This document shows positions 52,961-62,424 of a stretch of DNA of 64,000 bases, piece after piece. Position 1 is the stretch's first letter; each line of letters starts with the position of its first letter. The position numbers were made by a program, and so were the translations under genes. Source of the DNA: Anniella stebbinsi (taxonomy: Eukaryota > Chordata > Lepidosauria > Squamata > Anniellidae); contig JARDYH010000004.1 in NCBI GenBank assembly GCA_029215795.1, positions 215,738,517 to 215,802,516 on the forward strand, in the 5' to 3' direction. The notes beneath the pieces were generated by a model, which worked only from the letters and a program-made list of their open reading frames with translations, did not search any database and was not told the DNA's origin.

Positions 52961-53504
52961 GTCATGGACTAGGACCTTGAACCTTGTCCTCAGAGGATTT
53001 TGACCCCTTGTCCTCATAAGAAGAGACTTCTGAGTCAATGGTTCAGTGAGATGAGTTGGCTACAGAAAAAGAAACACAAGGCTTCCACCTCCTGGGACCT
53101 AGTTCTACAGAAACTCTCCAGGGGCTGGCTCACCTGGATCTAGAGGATGTCAGGCTACCATCCTCAGATCATGAGGATATGGGCCATGAGGAAACTAGCA
53201 TGCCACAGCCACTCCCAATTTATAGAAGCCTGAGATTGTTAAAACACACCAGGCACCTTTAAAAGACAATCCCCAGTCAGTATGGAGGTGGGACCAACCA
53301 GCCAAAACACAACCAATCTCTTATTTAAACCTCAATCTTGCTCTGTTCCTTGTTGGAGCAACATACAGACAACCCTGTCTGGCCTCCAGCCCCAGCCCCA
53401 CTCTGAGTTTTTCCATGATGCTGACTTATTCCTGTCTCGTTTCCTTGTGAAACCTGACCTATTCAGATCTCTGTTCAAGGGTCAAACCATTGCAGAACCA
53501 TGCA
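52960..53504 (+). mobile_element. Probable solo LTR (TGTCATG...ACCATGCA)
   Basis: Starts TGTCATGGACTAGG and probably ends GAACCATGCA, close to the ends of the LTR at 36515. Its length (about 545 bp) is also similar. It contains CCAAT- and TATA-like promoter words in the right order (AACCAATCTC, then TTATTTAAACC near 53318-53330). The acidic frame inside is a reading shadow. No target duplication is visible, so the right end is tentative. Confidence 0.55.
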
Positions 53505-54029
53505 ACCCAAGCTACAGTGCAGAGTATCAACAGAACCTATGGCCTACAACAGTACAATATGTATAAAACATCCCTAAGCATACCTCTGATAGCATTACCC
53601 CAGTGTGAGACCAAATTTCCTGACTACATGGATATCCTCCCTATGGAAGTGAGCACTCACCTCTTTGGTGTGGCTGTAACTAAATTTACTTCACAGGTCA
53701 GTTCTGGACAATGGGCCACCAGTTGGCTATTCCCAATTTGGGCAAACTTCAACTGCAATGGAGAGAGAAATGTGGATCTCATTCAGTTCCCCAGGAATCC
53801 TATTTACAGATGCAGATGTTTATTTTGGGTTCATATCGTGGAACATCCGTTTATGCATCTGTCATATTTGTATAGCTCAGGAGAGGGCCTTTTGAGGGGC
53901 CTTTTGGTTTGTTCCCTGGTTCAGCTGCACCATGTTTGCTCTGATGTGACTCACTCTGTCAACAATGGTTGACTCTTCAGGGTGAAGGTAAATTTGGAGG
54001 AGCAGAAGAAGCATTTTGTAGAACACACT

Positions 54030-54032
<3 letters not shown>
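53505..54032. other. Unclassified; 160-codon open frame rejected as gene
   Basis: A frame at 53490-53972 is open but starts inside the LTR-like sequence and shows no recognisable domain. It could be retroelement internal sequence or chance. Confidence 0.3.

Positions 54033-54062
<30 letters not shown>
54033..54062. repeat. (CT)n microsatellite
   Basis: Perfect CT tract of about 30 bp. Confidence 0.9.
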
Positions 54063-54066
<4 letters not shown>

Positions 54067-54650
54067 GGAAAGCTGATTCAATCCAAGATATTTATCCTAT
54101 TTTAAAAGGATTTAAAATCGGCCTCATTTAAGCAGATTTTATGGTGATTTACCTCTTCAGGGAAGCTTCAGAGGGATAAATAGGCTGAAATGTGGGAATA
54201 TTTTTATTGTCTGAAGATGAGCCTGATGTTTTATATACATTTGTGTATATGTTTTATGAGTGGCAGAACTTATGTTTGGAAAGCCTATTTGCAAAAGATT
54301 TAGGAGAATATCAGCATCAAAGGAGATCTGCCTTTTGGCACATTTGTTACCCTCAGGATGGTTTTTCTTTTCTTTCTTAATTCCTTCATTATGGAGGCTG
54401 AGCCAGCCTCTAAAGTAAATACTTTTCTAAAAAAATGTTTTCTGTTGTTTATTTTAATGAACAGAAAGAAAAGCTGTGCCAATACTGCAGCTTGTTCAGA
54501 GGATTGCATATTTATGATAAGATTAAAGATTGGGCCCAACTTACCTCATGGGCTTCCTTTCCCCGTGTGCCCCATAAGGAGCTCTGAGGGCGTCCTCATA
54601 ATTGTAAAGTCTGTGTATCAGATTCAGCCAGCAAGAGCACACAGTGAGGA
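54063..54650. other. Repeat-free AT-rich stretch, possible conserved element
   Basis: No transposon text. Features include GATTCAATCCAAGATATTTA, TTTTAATGAACAG and GATAAGATTAAAGATTGGGC. Frames of 98 and 79 codons overlap on opposite strands, without domains. It could be conserved non-coding DNA. Confidence 0.3.
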
Positions 54651-54654
54651 GTAG

Positions 54655-54810
54655 CCAAGTGTCCTTTCTTACAAAGGACAGTCCTCATTTTAGAGGGCCC
54701 CTGAGGACCATCTTCTATTTGAAGGGCTGTTCTGAACAATCCCTGTTTAAAGAAAAAGAACCATAACTGTTGCCCATCAGCAACTATGATGAGATGTACT
54801 GCATTTCTGT

Positions 54811-54815
<5 letters not shown>
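54655..54815 (+). repeat. Family F copy 3, interrupted by Dong-like insertion
   Basis: Shared order: CTTACAAAGGACAGTCCTCA, TTCTATTTGAAGGGCTG, AAGAAAAAGAACCATAA, TTGCCCATCAGCAAC, GATGAGATGTACTGCATTTC. The continuation (ATAAATTTGCAGATGC...) resumes at about 55194 on the far side of the insertion. Confidence 0.65.
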
Positions 54816-54847
<32 letters not shown>

Positions 54848-55135
54848 TTAATACACACCAATGGCCATGGAAGTTAAAGAACTATGGCAACAGGAAAAGG
54901 TCACAATTATCCCGTTAGACACATCAATCACTGGCATCACATAAAAAACCTATACAGAAAACCTTCAGAAACTGGGCCTACCAAAATACATCCACACCAA
55001 CATCCAGAAAGCAGACATACTTAAAACATGCTCAACTGTCAGGAAATCCTGAATCAGTAAGAGATAGCATGACTTGGCAAAGCCAGTCATGTCCATCTGG
55101 AAAAAACCATCACGAGTGAGAAAAGAGAGATAAAT

Positions 55136-55172
<37 letters not shown>
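54811..55172 (+). mobile_element. Dong/R4-like LINE C-terminal fragment, copy 2
   Basis: Begins after a (TAA)n run (54811-54847) and matches 2722-2997 almost base for base for about 270 bp, including IIPL, L-Q-K-L-G-L-P and the terminal NQ/ES stop region. A stop codon interrupts the frame where copy 1 has TCAAAAAAC. It ends in (AAC)n (55136-55172). It sits inside a family F repeat. Confidence 0.6.
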
Positions 55173-55173
<1 letters not shown>

Positions 55174-55439
55174 CTTAATTATAATTTCATCTAGATAAAT
55201 TTGCAGATGCAAATTTTATGCAAACCACTGCCTGCTTTTGCCCTTTTTTGGGCAATCCAGAAGTGGTCACCCTCCTTCCCACTATGCGCCTACCAACACA
55301 GGAGCCTCAGTACCTTTAGGAAACTCCTGAGGTGGCTTTTGAGGCTCAGAGTTATATTGGGAAAGGAAAGGAAGGGGAGATCTCAAGTCCAAAATGTATT
55401 ATAGGAGGCCGGGAAGAGAGGTTGCTTTCATTACTTGTC
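55173..55439. other. Family F continuation, then unclassified
   Basis: ATAAATTTGCAGATGCAAATTTTATG (55194-55219) corresponds to the downstream part of family F. The rest is not recognised. Confidence 0.4.
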
Positions 55440-55725
55440 CTATCCCTAGGGTGGTTTTATGCCATTCTTTACAGAGGGCAGTCCTCTCTTTGGAGGGCTT
55501 CCCATTCCAAGTCCAGTTCAAAGATAAAGAACCATCCAAAGGATGAACTGGGCTGCAGGTTCCCATTAGGAGCACCTGGACAGCAGGCTGAGCAAGGCAC
55601 CCACGTGATGCTCGGTCACAGCCTTCCCTGCTATGGTAGGATCTACTGCATTTTCTATTTCAATTATAGCATTTCTTTCGCAATGTGTATCTGGGCATGT
55701 ACGTTAGCATAAGTGATGTCTTTCA
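55440..55725 (+). repeat. Unclassified dispersed repeat, family F copy 4
   Basis: Shared order: TTCTTTACAGAGGGCAGTCC, CCATTCCAAGTCCAGTTCAA, AAAGATAAAGAACCATCC, ACCTGGACAGCAGGCTGAGC, CACCCACGTGATGCTCGGTC, CTATGGTAGGATCTACTGCA, then CATGTACGTTAGCATAAG and GTGATGTC. Confidence 0.65.
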
Positions 55726-55727
55726 TC

Positions 55728-55934
55728 CAGTGGCTCCGATTTTGGTGGCACTGCAAATCCATTCTGGGTTTCAGCCAGGACCAGTCGAACGCTGAAGGAG
55801 CTATCCTGGGTGCTGAACCCCAACCCCAAACTAGGTCCAGCACCTTGGATAGCTCTTTTAGAGCTCTGGCTGATTCTGACTGAAACCCCAAATGGATTCA
55901 CAGCCCCACTGATATCCGAGCCACCGGCCTCCAT
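55728..55934. mobile_element. Palindromic MITE, family C
   Basis: Arms CCATTCTGGGTTTCAGCCAG...GAAGGAGCTATCCTGGG and CTTGGATAGCTCTTTTAG...TGACTGAAACCCCAAATGG are inverted. Left end CAGTGGCTCCG, right end GGCCTCCATT. It adjoins the end of family F. Confidence 0.65.
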
Positions 55935-56210
55935 TACTTTCAGCCTCGGGTTTTGGGGGGTGATGGCTTTCTTCTTTTTTCAGCCCTCCCATCCCTAATG
56001 CTATAAATCTAAATCTGAAATGCTGATGGAGCAATCCTATGCCTGTCTGCCCAAAAGTATAAGCCCCATGGAGACCACTGGTCTACTCCCATGTCAGTGT
56101 GTATAGGTTAGCAGCCTAAATTTTCTTTCAGGTCAAGGTCAGGTCCATGGGCATGGAAGTTTCAACACCCTTGAAGTTCAACTATAACCTTTGATGTTCT
56201 ACTATGGGCA
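55935..56210. other. Spacer with GCAATCC-type repeat trace
   Basis: GGAGCAATCCTATGCCTG (56028-56045) belongs to the dispersed GCAATCC-type repeat. The remainder is unclassified. Confidence 0.35.
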
Positions 56211-56553
56211 TCATCACATGGGGGAAAACGTGTTTTTTTACCATCTTTTCTCCGCCCGCGCGTTTGTCCCTCAATACTTCCTCTTTTGAAAGAGGAAGTA
56301 AACAACGTGCATATGGCCCATTCAGTGGACCGTTTTGATTGTGCTGCTTCTCCGGCACACAGCATGAGATAGTGGCAACTTCCGTCTTTAAAACAAGTCA
56401 GACTTACTGGGGTGTTTTTTTTGTGGCATCAAGAAGGCTAGAAGGGGTGGGAGGCGCGCAGGAGGCAGATGACCTTGTGAGAGCGACCCGGGAAAATCTG
56501 CAAGTGCCCAGCAACGAGTGTGCAATAAAACGCGTGTCTGATGTAGCTCTTGA
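56211..56553. mobile_element. CpG-rich putative DNA transposon
   Basis: It is a CpG-dense island in AT-rich surroundings (CCGCCCGCGCG near 56254; GGAGGCGCGCAGG near 56450). Termini are loosely inverted: GGGCATCATCACATGGGGG...AAACGTG at left against AAAACGCGTGTCTGATGTAGC at right. An internal hairpin CTTCCTCTTTTGAAAGAGGAAG lies at 56278-56299. No duplication was identified, so the class is unknown. Confidence 0.45.
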
Positions 56554-56679
56554 ACAGAGGCTGCTCTTCTTGTTCAGTGATTTCTTCTGTTGCTCTTAAC
56601 TCTCTGCCTTCATCTGCTATGTCGTTGGCTTTTCCATGCAATTTTGTATTTTATGGTTGGTTTTAAGGAACCTTCTTGG

Positions 56680-56865
56680 AGAGCTGGGCAGAGCAATTTC
56701 AGTGGGGGCAGCGAATCCACTCTGGTTTTCAGTCAGAACTCTGAAGGAGCTATCCAAGGTGCTGAACCCATCTTGGAGATAGGATTAAACACTTTGGATA
56801 ATTCCTTTAGAGTTCTAACTGGTTCTGATTGAAACCTGACTGAAATAGGACCCCCCAGGCTCCAC
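56680..56865. mobile_element. Palindromic MITE, family C (worn ends)
   Basis: Interior arms CAGTCAGAACTCTGAAGGAG...CTATCCAAGGTGC and CTTTGGATAATTCCTTTAGAG...TGATTGAAACC are inverted. The outer ends are degraded. Confidence 0.6.
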
Positions 56866-57917
56866 CGGCTAGTGCCCAGGGCTGGCCAGGCTAGGCTAGC
56901 AAGGAGGGAGGCGGAGAAGGAACTACCAGAGCCACCTCTGGGTTAAAAAAAAGAAAAGGAAGGAGGGCTGGCAGGCTGGCTGGCTGGCTGGCAGTCATTT
57001 GGGCCCCTCCGCACCTGTGCCCTTGGTCTGATTCTGGCTGCTCCCCTGGGAATGATGTCTTCATCATCCCACTCGCTCACACGGTGCTTCTTTACAAATA
57101 TTCCTAAAGCCGCGTGGGACCGGACAGCGCTACAGCCGCCGTCGCCCCCACAGTATAAAGATAGCATCTGAGTCATCCCTGTTTTGTTTTGTTTTGTTTT
57201 TGAAAGTCAGGAGTCAGTTGGTTTCAAAAGATTCTAAAGGTTGAGCGACAGAAGGGATCGGGGGTTGAGGTTCAGGAAACATAAAAATGGGAATTAAGGA
57301 GCATGTGTTTCCAGATCCTACGCTGCTGCCTCTGAAGGATAAATGGCTCACCAGTGACACTTCATCTCCCCAACAGGTCTGTGTGAACAGTGGGATGCTG
57401 AAGCGCTGGTCCGTTTGACTCCCAAGGGCATTTTGTGCACCTCCTGTCCAGATGCTCTTTTTCTTTGCTTGTACGGCGTAGCTACCCATGCACAGTACCT
57501 TGCAGAAAAACACTCCCACCTGCTACTGCAGTTATCCCACAGACAACCGCACTCACTTTGCCATCTGCTCTGGCAGACACGGCATCCGAAGGCAAGGGGC
57601 ATTTTGGACTGCGCCATGGTGATAGCTGCACCACATCCTCTGCGGTTCGGTAATGAAGATGCTGATGTCTCTTAGGCGGATGTGATTATAGATTTAGAGG
57701 AGATGAATATAGATCGGGAAGAGAAAGAAGAGAGGCAAAATGTGAGGTCCAGCATAGAAATTCTTCATGCTCTAACCCAGAAATTCAACAAGGCCTTCCT
57801 GCTTCCTTGGAAATGTTGTATATTCAGTACCATTTGTACGCAATAAGTGAAGAAGTAAAAAATATAATAGATTTTTAGTGTCATTTTAATAAGTGTAAAT
57901 GTATCACTGATGATTAA
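56866..57917. other. Unclassified, partly GC-rich
   Basis: GGCTGGCTGGCTGGC run near 56970-56992 and some CpGs near 57109-57145. Several overlapping frames at 57214-57675 (on both strands) show no domain. No exon can be supported. Confidence 0.3.
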
Positions 57918-58559
57918 TAGGGGTAAGCACGCCAAAAAATATCATTTTATTTATTGTTATTGTCATTTCGGACCAAAAAAATTATCGTCTTCATTCATAT
58001 CATAGGTGATCCATATCGTCTTCATGATAATTATCGTTAAAAAATGATATTTTTGGCAGAAAGCAAAAAATGCCTATAACTTCTGTATTTTAAAAGTTAG
58101 AGGCTTGAAACTTGGTCACAGTGCTTCTGGGGTATGCCTAAGTATGTGTATGAAATTTGAGATCGATCCCTGCAACCCTCGATTTTATATGAATTTATTA
58201 AAGATCGTTTCCATTCTGACAGATCAGAATGACAGCTCGCCAGACCTGTCAGAACAGAAATGATCTTAGACAAATTAATATAAAATCAAGGGTTGGAGGT
58301 ATCGATCTCAAATTTCATACACATATTTAGACATACCACAGAAACACTGTGACCAAGTTTCAAGCCTCTAACTTTTAAAATATAGAGGTTATAGGTATAT
58401 TTATATGGCAGTCCGATAAAATGATAAAATTGCCCGAAAATTATTGTCTCCGATGATTATTGTAGGTTTTTCTATCGTATCGTTATCGTAACTCATGTGC
58501 ACGATAAAGAGCATATCGTATCGTTATCATAAATTCTAACAATATGATACACATCCCTA
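57918..58559. mobile_element. GATA-rich hAT-type element with large central fold-back
   Basis: Ends TAGGGGTAAGCACG and GATACACATCCCTA with an exact 8-bp duplication ATGATTAA (57910-57917 and 58560-58567). Subterminal parts are dense in ATCGTT/CGATA words like the element at 47824. The centre (58066-58402) is a fold-back with arms of about 150 bp (for example TTAGAGGCTTGAAACTTGGT and ACCAAGTTTCAAGCCTCTAA). No transposase frame. Confidence 0.9.
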
Positions 58560-58689
58560 ATGATTAAGGTAAAATTTGCTGCCCTGTCCAGGTTGTATTG
58601 GCATACCCTACTGATACTACTGGGTCATTGCTGCCCAAAATTTTGGCCCTGACCAAAACTGTGCTGAGTCTTCATGCCTGAAAGGAAGC

Positions 58690-58945
58690 CATTGTACTGT
58701 TTTTATGCACCCATCGTATTTATACATCAATTATATTTTTTCACATCCTGTCTCTAAGAAGCTCAAGGCAGTGTCTGTGGTCTTCCACATTTTATCCTTA
58801 CAACAATCTTTAGAGGTAGGCTAGGCTGAGAGAAGGTAATTGGCCCAGGTCACTCAGTGATCCTAGTGGGCAAGTGGGAATTTGAACCCAGATTTGTCTG
58901 GTCTAAGTCCAACACTTTAACCACTATACCACCCTGTTCCTCTCA
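58690..58945 (-). mobile_element. tRNA-derived SINE, nearly full length
   Basis: Reversed head with A box (GTGGTATAGTGGTTAAAGTG-type, plus-strand complement at 58908-58930) and B box (complement of GAATTTGAACCCAG near 58876-58890), core (CACTCAGTGATCC, GGCTAGGCTGAGAG on plus), and LINE-like tail to about 58690. It is the best SINE copy in the window. Confidence 0.8.
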
Positions 58946-60077
58946 CTGTTACTCTTTCAGTAAAGTGAAGCCTTATTTCCTTTTGCCACACTTCAAGGGG
59001 CTGTGAATAGAGGGGGTCTCTTTGTGCAGGCACAGCTGCCAGAAAATTTAAAAAATGTTGTCTTCTACCAAAGGCCATATGGTTAAAATTGCCCTAACCT
59101 CATCTGTGTTTCTGCTAATACCAGAATTCTCAATCAAGAGTATATTTGGAATCAAAACTGGGAGCATATTTGGAATCATTGGGCTTCTTAAATGAATGAT
59201 TTATAGCACTGTCATGTCTGGCCGCTCACAGATGTTCGCAGGTCATTTTGACAATGCCATGAGCCTCCTGCGTGTCTTCTCCATTTCCTGGTTTAAGCAT
59301 AAAAAACTAAGCCTCAGAAAATCTGGCTCATCTGAAATTTGTTGGGATTTGTTTGGATTTCCTGTTGTGTGCAGGTAAAGTTGTGCTATAAAATGCCCAC
59401 TAGAGGGCACTGTCTCATTGAAATATATGGGCCACGTGGTCTATGCCGTCTTCCCTGTGTAATTTCAGCTTGTTTCAAATGTGGAAGAGAAGAAGGAAGC
59501 AGAGCGACAGTAAGAAAACACGATTTTCCCCTATCTGAAAGTCCTCAAAAGTGCTTTGAATAGATTTATTAGAAGAGAAGACTAACAAAATCATAAATAA
59601 ATAAATAAATAAACAAATAAAACCCATTAAAAATGAAATTTGTCTAAGGGGAATTCGGATTACCAGTAATGTTGCACAATAAATCAGTAAATGTTACAGA
59701 GTAGCCAAATGGGTTTCTTTTTACTCCACCTCCCATAAAAGGTGCATGGAGGACAGAGTTTCATATGCTAATGGGAAGCCATGTCCTCTTTGGGTTTTTT
59801 TTTTTTGGTGTTTGTTTTTTTGGTGATGGATTTCCTCCTGTTTTGGAGGTATGGAAGTGTCCATCTTACGTAGACTTTCCCTTACCTTGGCCTCACCCAG
59901 ATGGCCACCTGAGGCTAGGATGAATGGCGCCAACCATTTGGCAAAACTCAGAGGTATCACTTGCTCTGTGTGGGAAAAAATGGTTCTGTATCAGCCCTAA
60001 TTAAAATCTCTTTCCTGTGTGGTGATAGGTCCTGTCAGGAGGAAGTGGAGCGTCCATGTTTTTTCAGTCCAAAAAGT
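58946..60077. other. Repeat-poor; (AAAT)n at 59591-59622
   Basis: No gene recognised. A T run lies near 59798-59820. Frames of 60-80 codons are unremarkable. Confidence 0.35.
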
Positions 60078-60370
60078 AGGGTAGCTATGTGTCCTACTTT
60101 ATAGAGGACAATCTATATTCGAAGGTATCCACTATTTGAAGGCCTGTTCAGTCCAAATCCAGTTGAAGGACCAAGAGCCACAATGAGAAGGGAGATTGCC
60201 CATCAACAGTTAGCAGCTGGATAGCAAACTGACCAGTAGCTACATGGGGTCCCCTTGATGGTGAGATGTATTGTATTTTTTAAATTTAAATTTAGTTATT
60301 TATAGTTATTTATAAATTTGCATCCAAACGTATGCATTAGCATTGGCACATTTTAGGCAAGTCAGTGTCT
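60078..60370 (+). repeat. Unclassified dispersed repeat, family F copy 5
   Basis: Shared order: GTAGCTATGTGTCCTACTTT, ATAGAGGACAATCTATATTC, GGCCTGTTCAGTCCAAATCC, TTGCCCATCAACAGTTAGCA, GATGGTGAGATGTATTGTAT, ATAAATTTGCATCCAAACGT, GCATTAGCATTGGCAC, GTGTCTTCTTTTACC. This copy gives the longest collinear version. Confidence 0.65.
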
Positions 60371-60455
60371 TCTTTTACCATCTTTTCTTAGTGATGCATC
60401 TCCTCCCCTGTGCCATTTCAGGCTGTGAGGTCTGTCATCAGACGTTCTGGTGATG

Positions 60456-60941
60456 TTCTGTGACGTAGCCTGAGTTGCATAGTATTGCTAGGGGTCAGAT
60501 ACTGAGCAGGGGGTCAGGTTTCTCAAGAAGCAAGGCAGAAAGAGATCAGCACCATGGAAAGCTCTGAGTAGGCCTGGAAGCTGGATAGGATGGTGTGTTG
60601 CTCCCATGAAAGATCAAAGCAGATCAGTAGGCTGGTTATCTCTGCCTTTACATGACTGAGGTTTTAACCCTTAAAAGGGTCTGGTCTGATTGATGCTCAG
60701 GCCTTGGCGACGTGGCAGTGGTTATGGCCTGAGTCCTCAGAGTCTGAGGACAGTAGTAGAGCCTTCTCTGGACTCAGGGGAGCCAGCCCTTGGAGTTCCT
60801 CTGGAGACCTGGGTCCTGGGGAGATAGAACCCTCATCTCATGATGCCTTTCCATGGCTGAGTCATCTCAGAGTCAGAGTCTCTTCTGAAGATGAGGGGTT
60901 GGAATCCTCTAGGATGATGTTAGGGGTTCTGATCCATGACA
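60456..60941 (-). mobile_element. Probable LTR in reverse
   Basis: The right edge is ATCCATGACA, the complement of an LTR start TGTCATGGAT like those at 36515 and 52960. On the minus strand, CAATCAGACC and CTTTTAAGGG (plus-strand 60668-60695) stand in CCAAT/TATA order. The left edge was not fixed by TG..CA or a duplication. The acidic plus-strand frame inside is a shadow. Confidence 0.45.
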
Positions 60942-61593
60942 CCACCCTACCAAAAAGTGGGAGCTGATGGCATGGAGCACAATGAGGGATTGGCACTTAT
61001 GTTTTCCTAAAGAAGCCCAAATGTTAGGCCTTCCATATCACGGAGAAAGAGAAGGCCAGGAAGGAGAACGGGGGGAGGGGGACCCCAAAGCAGTGCACCT
61101 GATTGTTAACCTAGCAAGGTACTTTTCTGACTTATTAAAAATAAATAAATCCCAAACCTGCCATTAAACAAATGCAATAACCCCCCAACTCCTCTTGTCT
61201 TCTTGCGTCGGCAGCCGGGAAGGATGTTTCATCAACCACCTTCAGAGATACGGCCAGGCCTGGGCTGCAGCATGAAGCGCAGAGTAAATAATTAAACTTC
61301 CCTCCGTGAAAAACATGCCTCGGCAGGGAGGGAATAAAGCATCTTCCTCGAAGAGAAAAAATCCATTAAGTCACACAGTGAGGAATTGGGGTGGGGGTGG
61401 GGCGGAATGGAAGGCAAGCCATCATAAATAGCTACTTCGGAAAGTGAAGGCTGCTTGGAAAATGAAGAGTTGGTCGCGAGGTGGGAGGGAGGGAGGGGAG
61501 GGAGGGGGGAGCGGGCAAGCAAGCAGGCATTTGTATGTGTCTTTAGGTAGCTGCCATTTCAAAGCTCATGTCCTCCCTTGCTATGGCCTGCTG

Positions 61594-61597
<4 letters not shown>
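60942..61597. other. Repeat-poor sequence, possible conserved element
   Basis: Mixed composition with intact CpGs (61205-61260: GCGTCGGCAGCCGGG, GAGATACGGCC) and AT-rich homeodomain-like words (AGTAAATAATTAAAC). A G-rich run lies at 61481-61513. No exon recognised. Confidence 0.3.

Positions 61598-61625
<28 letters not shown>
61598..61625. repeat. (TA)n microsatellite
   Basis: Perfect TA tract of about 28 bp. Confidence 0.9.
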
Positions 61626-61627
<2 letters not shown>

Positions 61628-61950
61628 ACCACACTGTTAACGTAGCAGGCCTGAAAGTCACTAATGCAAAAGGCAGTATGCCCCGTGCATTGATCAGCAA
61701 CGTTTGTGCTTCATCAAGTCGCTGTGACACAGATTACGGTCCCCATGTATAAATGAGAGCTTGCAACATTCCATCGTGTGCGTTCTGCCAGCGACAGACA
61801 AAGGCAGCAGATGTAGCCATAAACTTGGGGAGCAGTTCTGCTTGTTTGATTTGCAGAGAGGCTTAGTGGGGGAATAATAGAGCTCTCCTCTCTCCCACTC
61901 TGCCGCTTTGGCGTCTGGCTGCCACTGTTCTCTGTGCGCGGTATACTATA
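61626..61950. promoter_or_regulatory. Possible conserved non-coding element
   Basis: Repeat-free and of balanced composition, with several CpGs retained (GTTAACGTAGC, ATCAGCAACGTTTG, TCAAGTCGCTGTGAC, GATTACGGTCC). There is no open frame of note. The text has the character of conserved enhancer DNA, but this is a judgement by eye only. Confidence 0.3.
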
Positions 61951-61953
61951 GAT

Positions 61954-62141
61954 CAGGGTTGGGCAGAAAGTAGAACTCCAGGTCTTTCAGACTTCAGCTC
62001 CCAGCATTCCTAATCCTGACCATTGGCTATGCTACCTGAAGGACATGAGTGCAATAGCACCATCCCACTCATGTTCCATACTGGCATGGGCTTCTGGGAG
62101 TTGAAGTCCAAAACTTCTGGAGATCTGTCTTCTGCCCACTG
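61954..62141. mobile_element. Family D MITE with an inverted CR1 piece in its centre
   Basis: Left arm CAGGGTTGGGCAG...ACTTCAGCTCCCAGCATTCC and right arm GGGCTTCTGGGAGTTGAAGTCC...TCTGCCCACTG are inverted. The centre (62032-62079) is a 48-bp segment that is the reverse complement of CR1-type sequence found in the neighbouring element at 62218-62265. Confidence 0.6.
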
Positions 62142-62152
62142 CCGCCATATAT

Positions 62153-62407
62153 CAGCTTTCCCCAAACTGGTGCCCTCCAGCTGTTTTGGATGCCATCTCC
62201 CATCAGCCCCAGCCAGCATGGAACACGAGAGGGATGGTGCTATTGCACTCATGTCCTACAGGCAGCTGGTTGGCCACTGTGTGAACAGAATGCTGGGCTT
62301 GAGGGACCTTTGGTGTGATCCAGCAGGGCTCTTCTTGTATTCTTCAGGCCAATGGCCAGGTATGCTTGGAGTCGTAGTCCAGGAGGTTACCAGGTTGGGG
62401 AAGGCCG
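62153..62407. mobile_element. Family D MITE split by a CR1-type 3' end
   Basis: Left arm CAGCTTTCCCCAAACTGGTG...CCATCTCCCATCAGCC (to about 62217) and right arm GGCCAATGGCCAGG...TTGGGGAAGGCC (62347-62407) belong to one palindromic element. A plus-strand CR1-type terminus at 62218-62346 (ending GATCCAGCAGGGCTCTTCTT) separates them. Confidence 0.65.
62218..62346 (+). mobile_element. CR1-type LINE 3' terminus, nested
   Basis: GGGATGGTGCTATTGCACTC, then CAGCTGGTTGGCCACTGTGT, then the terminus GATCCAGCAGGGCTCTTCTT. Very short (129 bp) but complete at the 3' end. Confidence 0.7.
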
Positions 62408-62424
62408 TCGCAGAGCATTCACTA

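Noticed and set aside
53490..53972. 160-codon plus-strand frame
   Set aside because: It begins inside an LTR-like sequence, has no recognisable domain, and no splice or start context sets it apart from chance.
58860..58945. Possible reversed tRNA gene
   Set aside because: Same SINE family with a LINE-like tail; not a functional tRNA.
60704..60967. Acidic 87-codon frame
   Set aside because: It is the antisense shadow of a probable reversed LTR.
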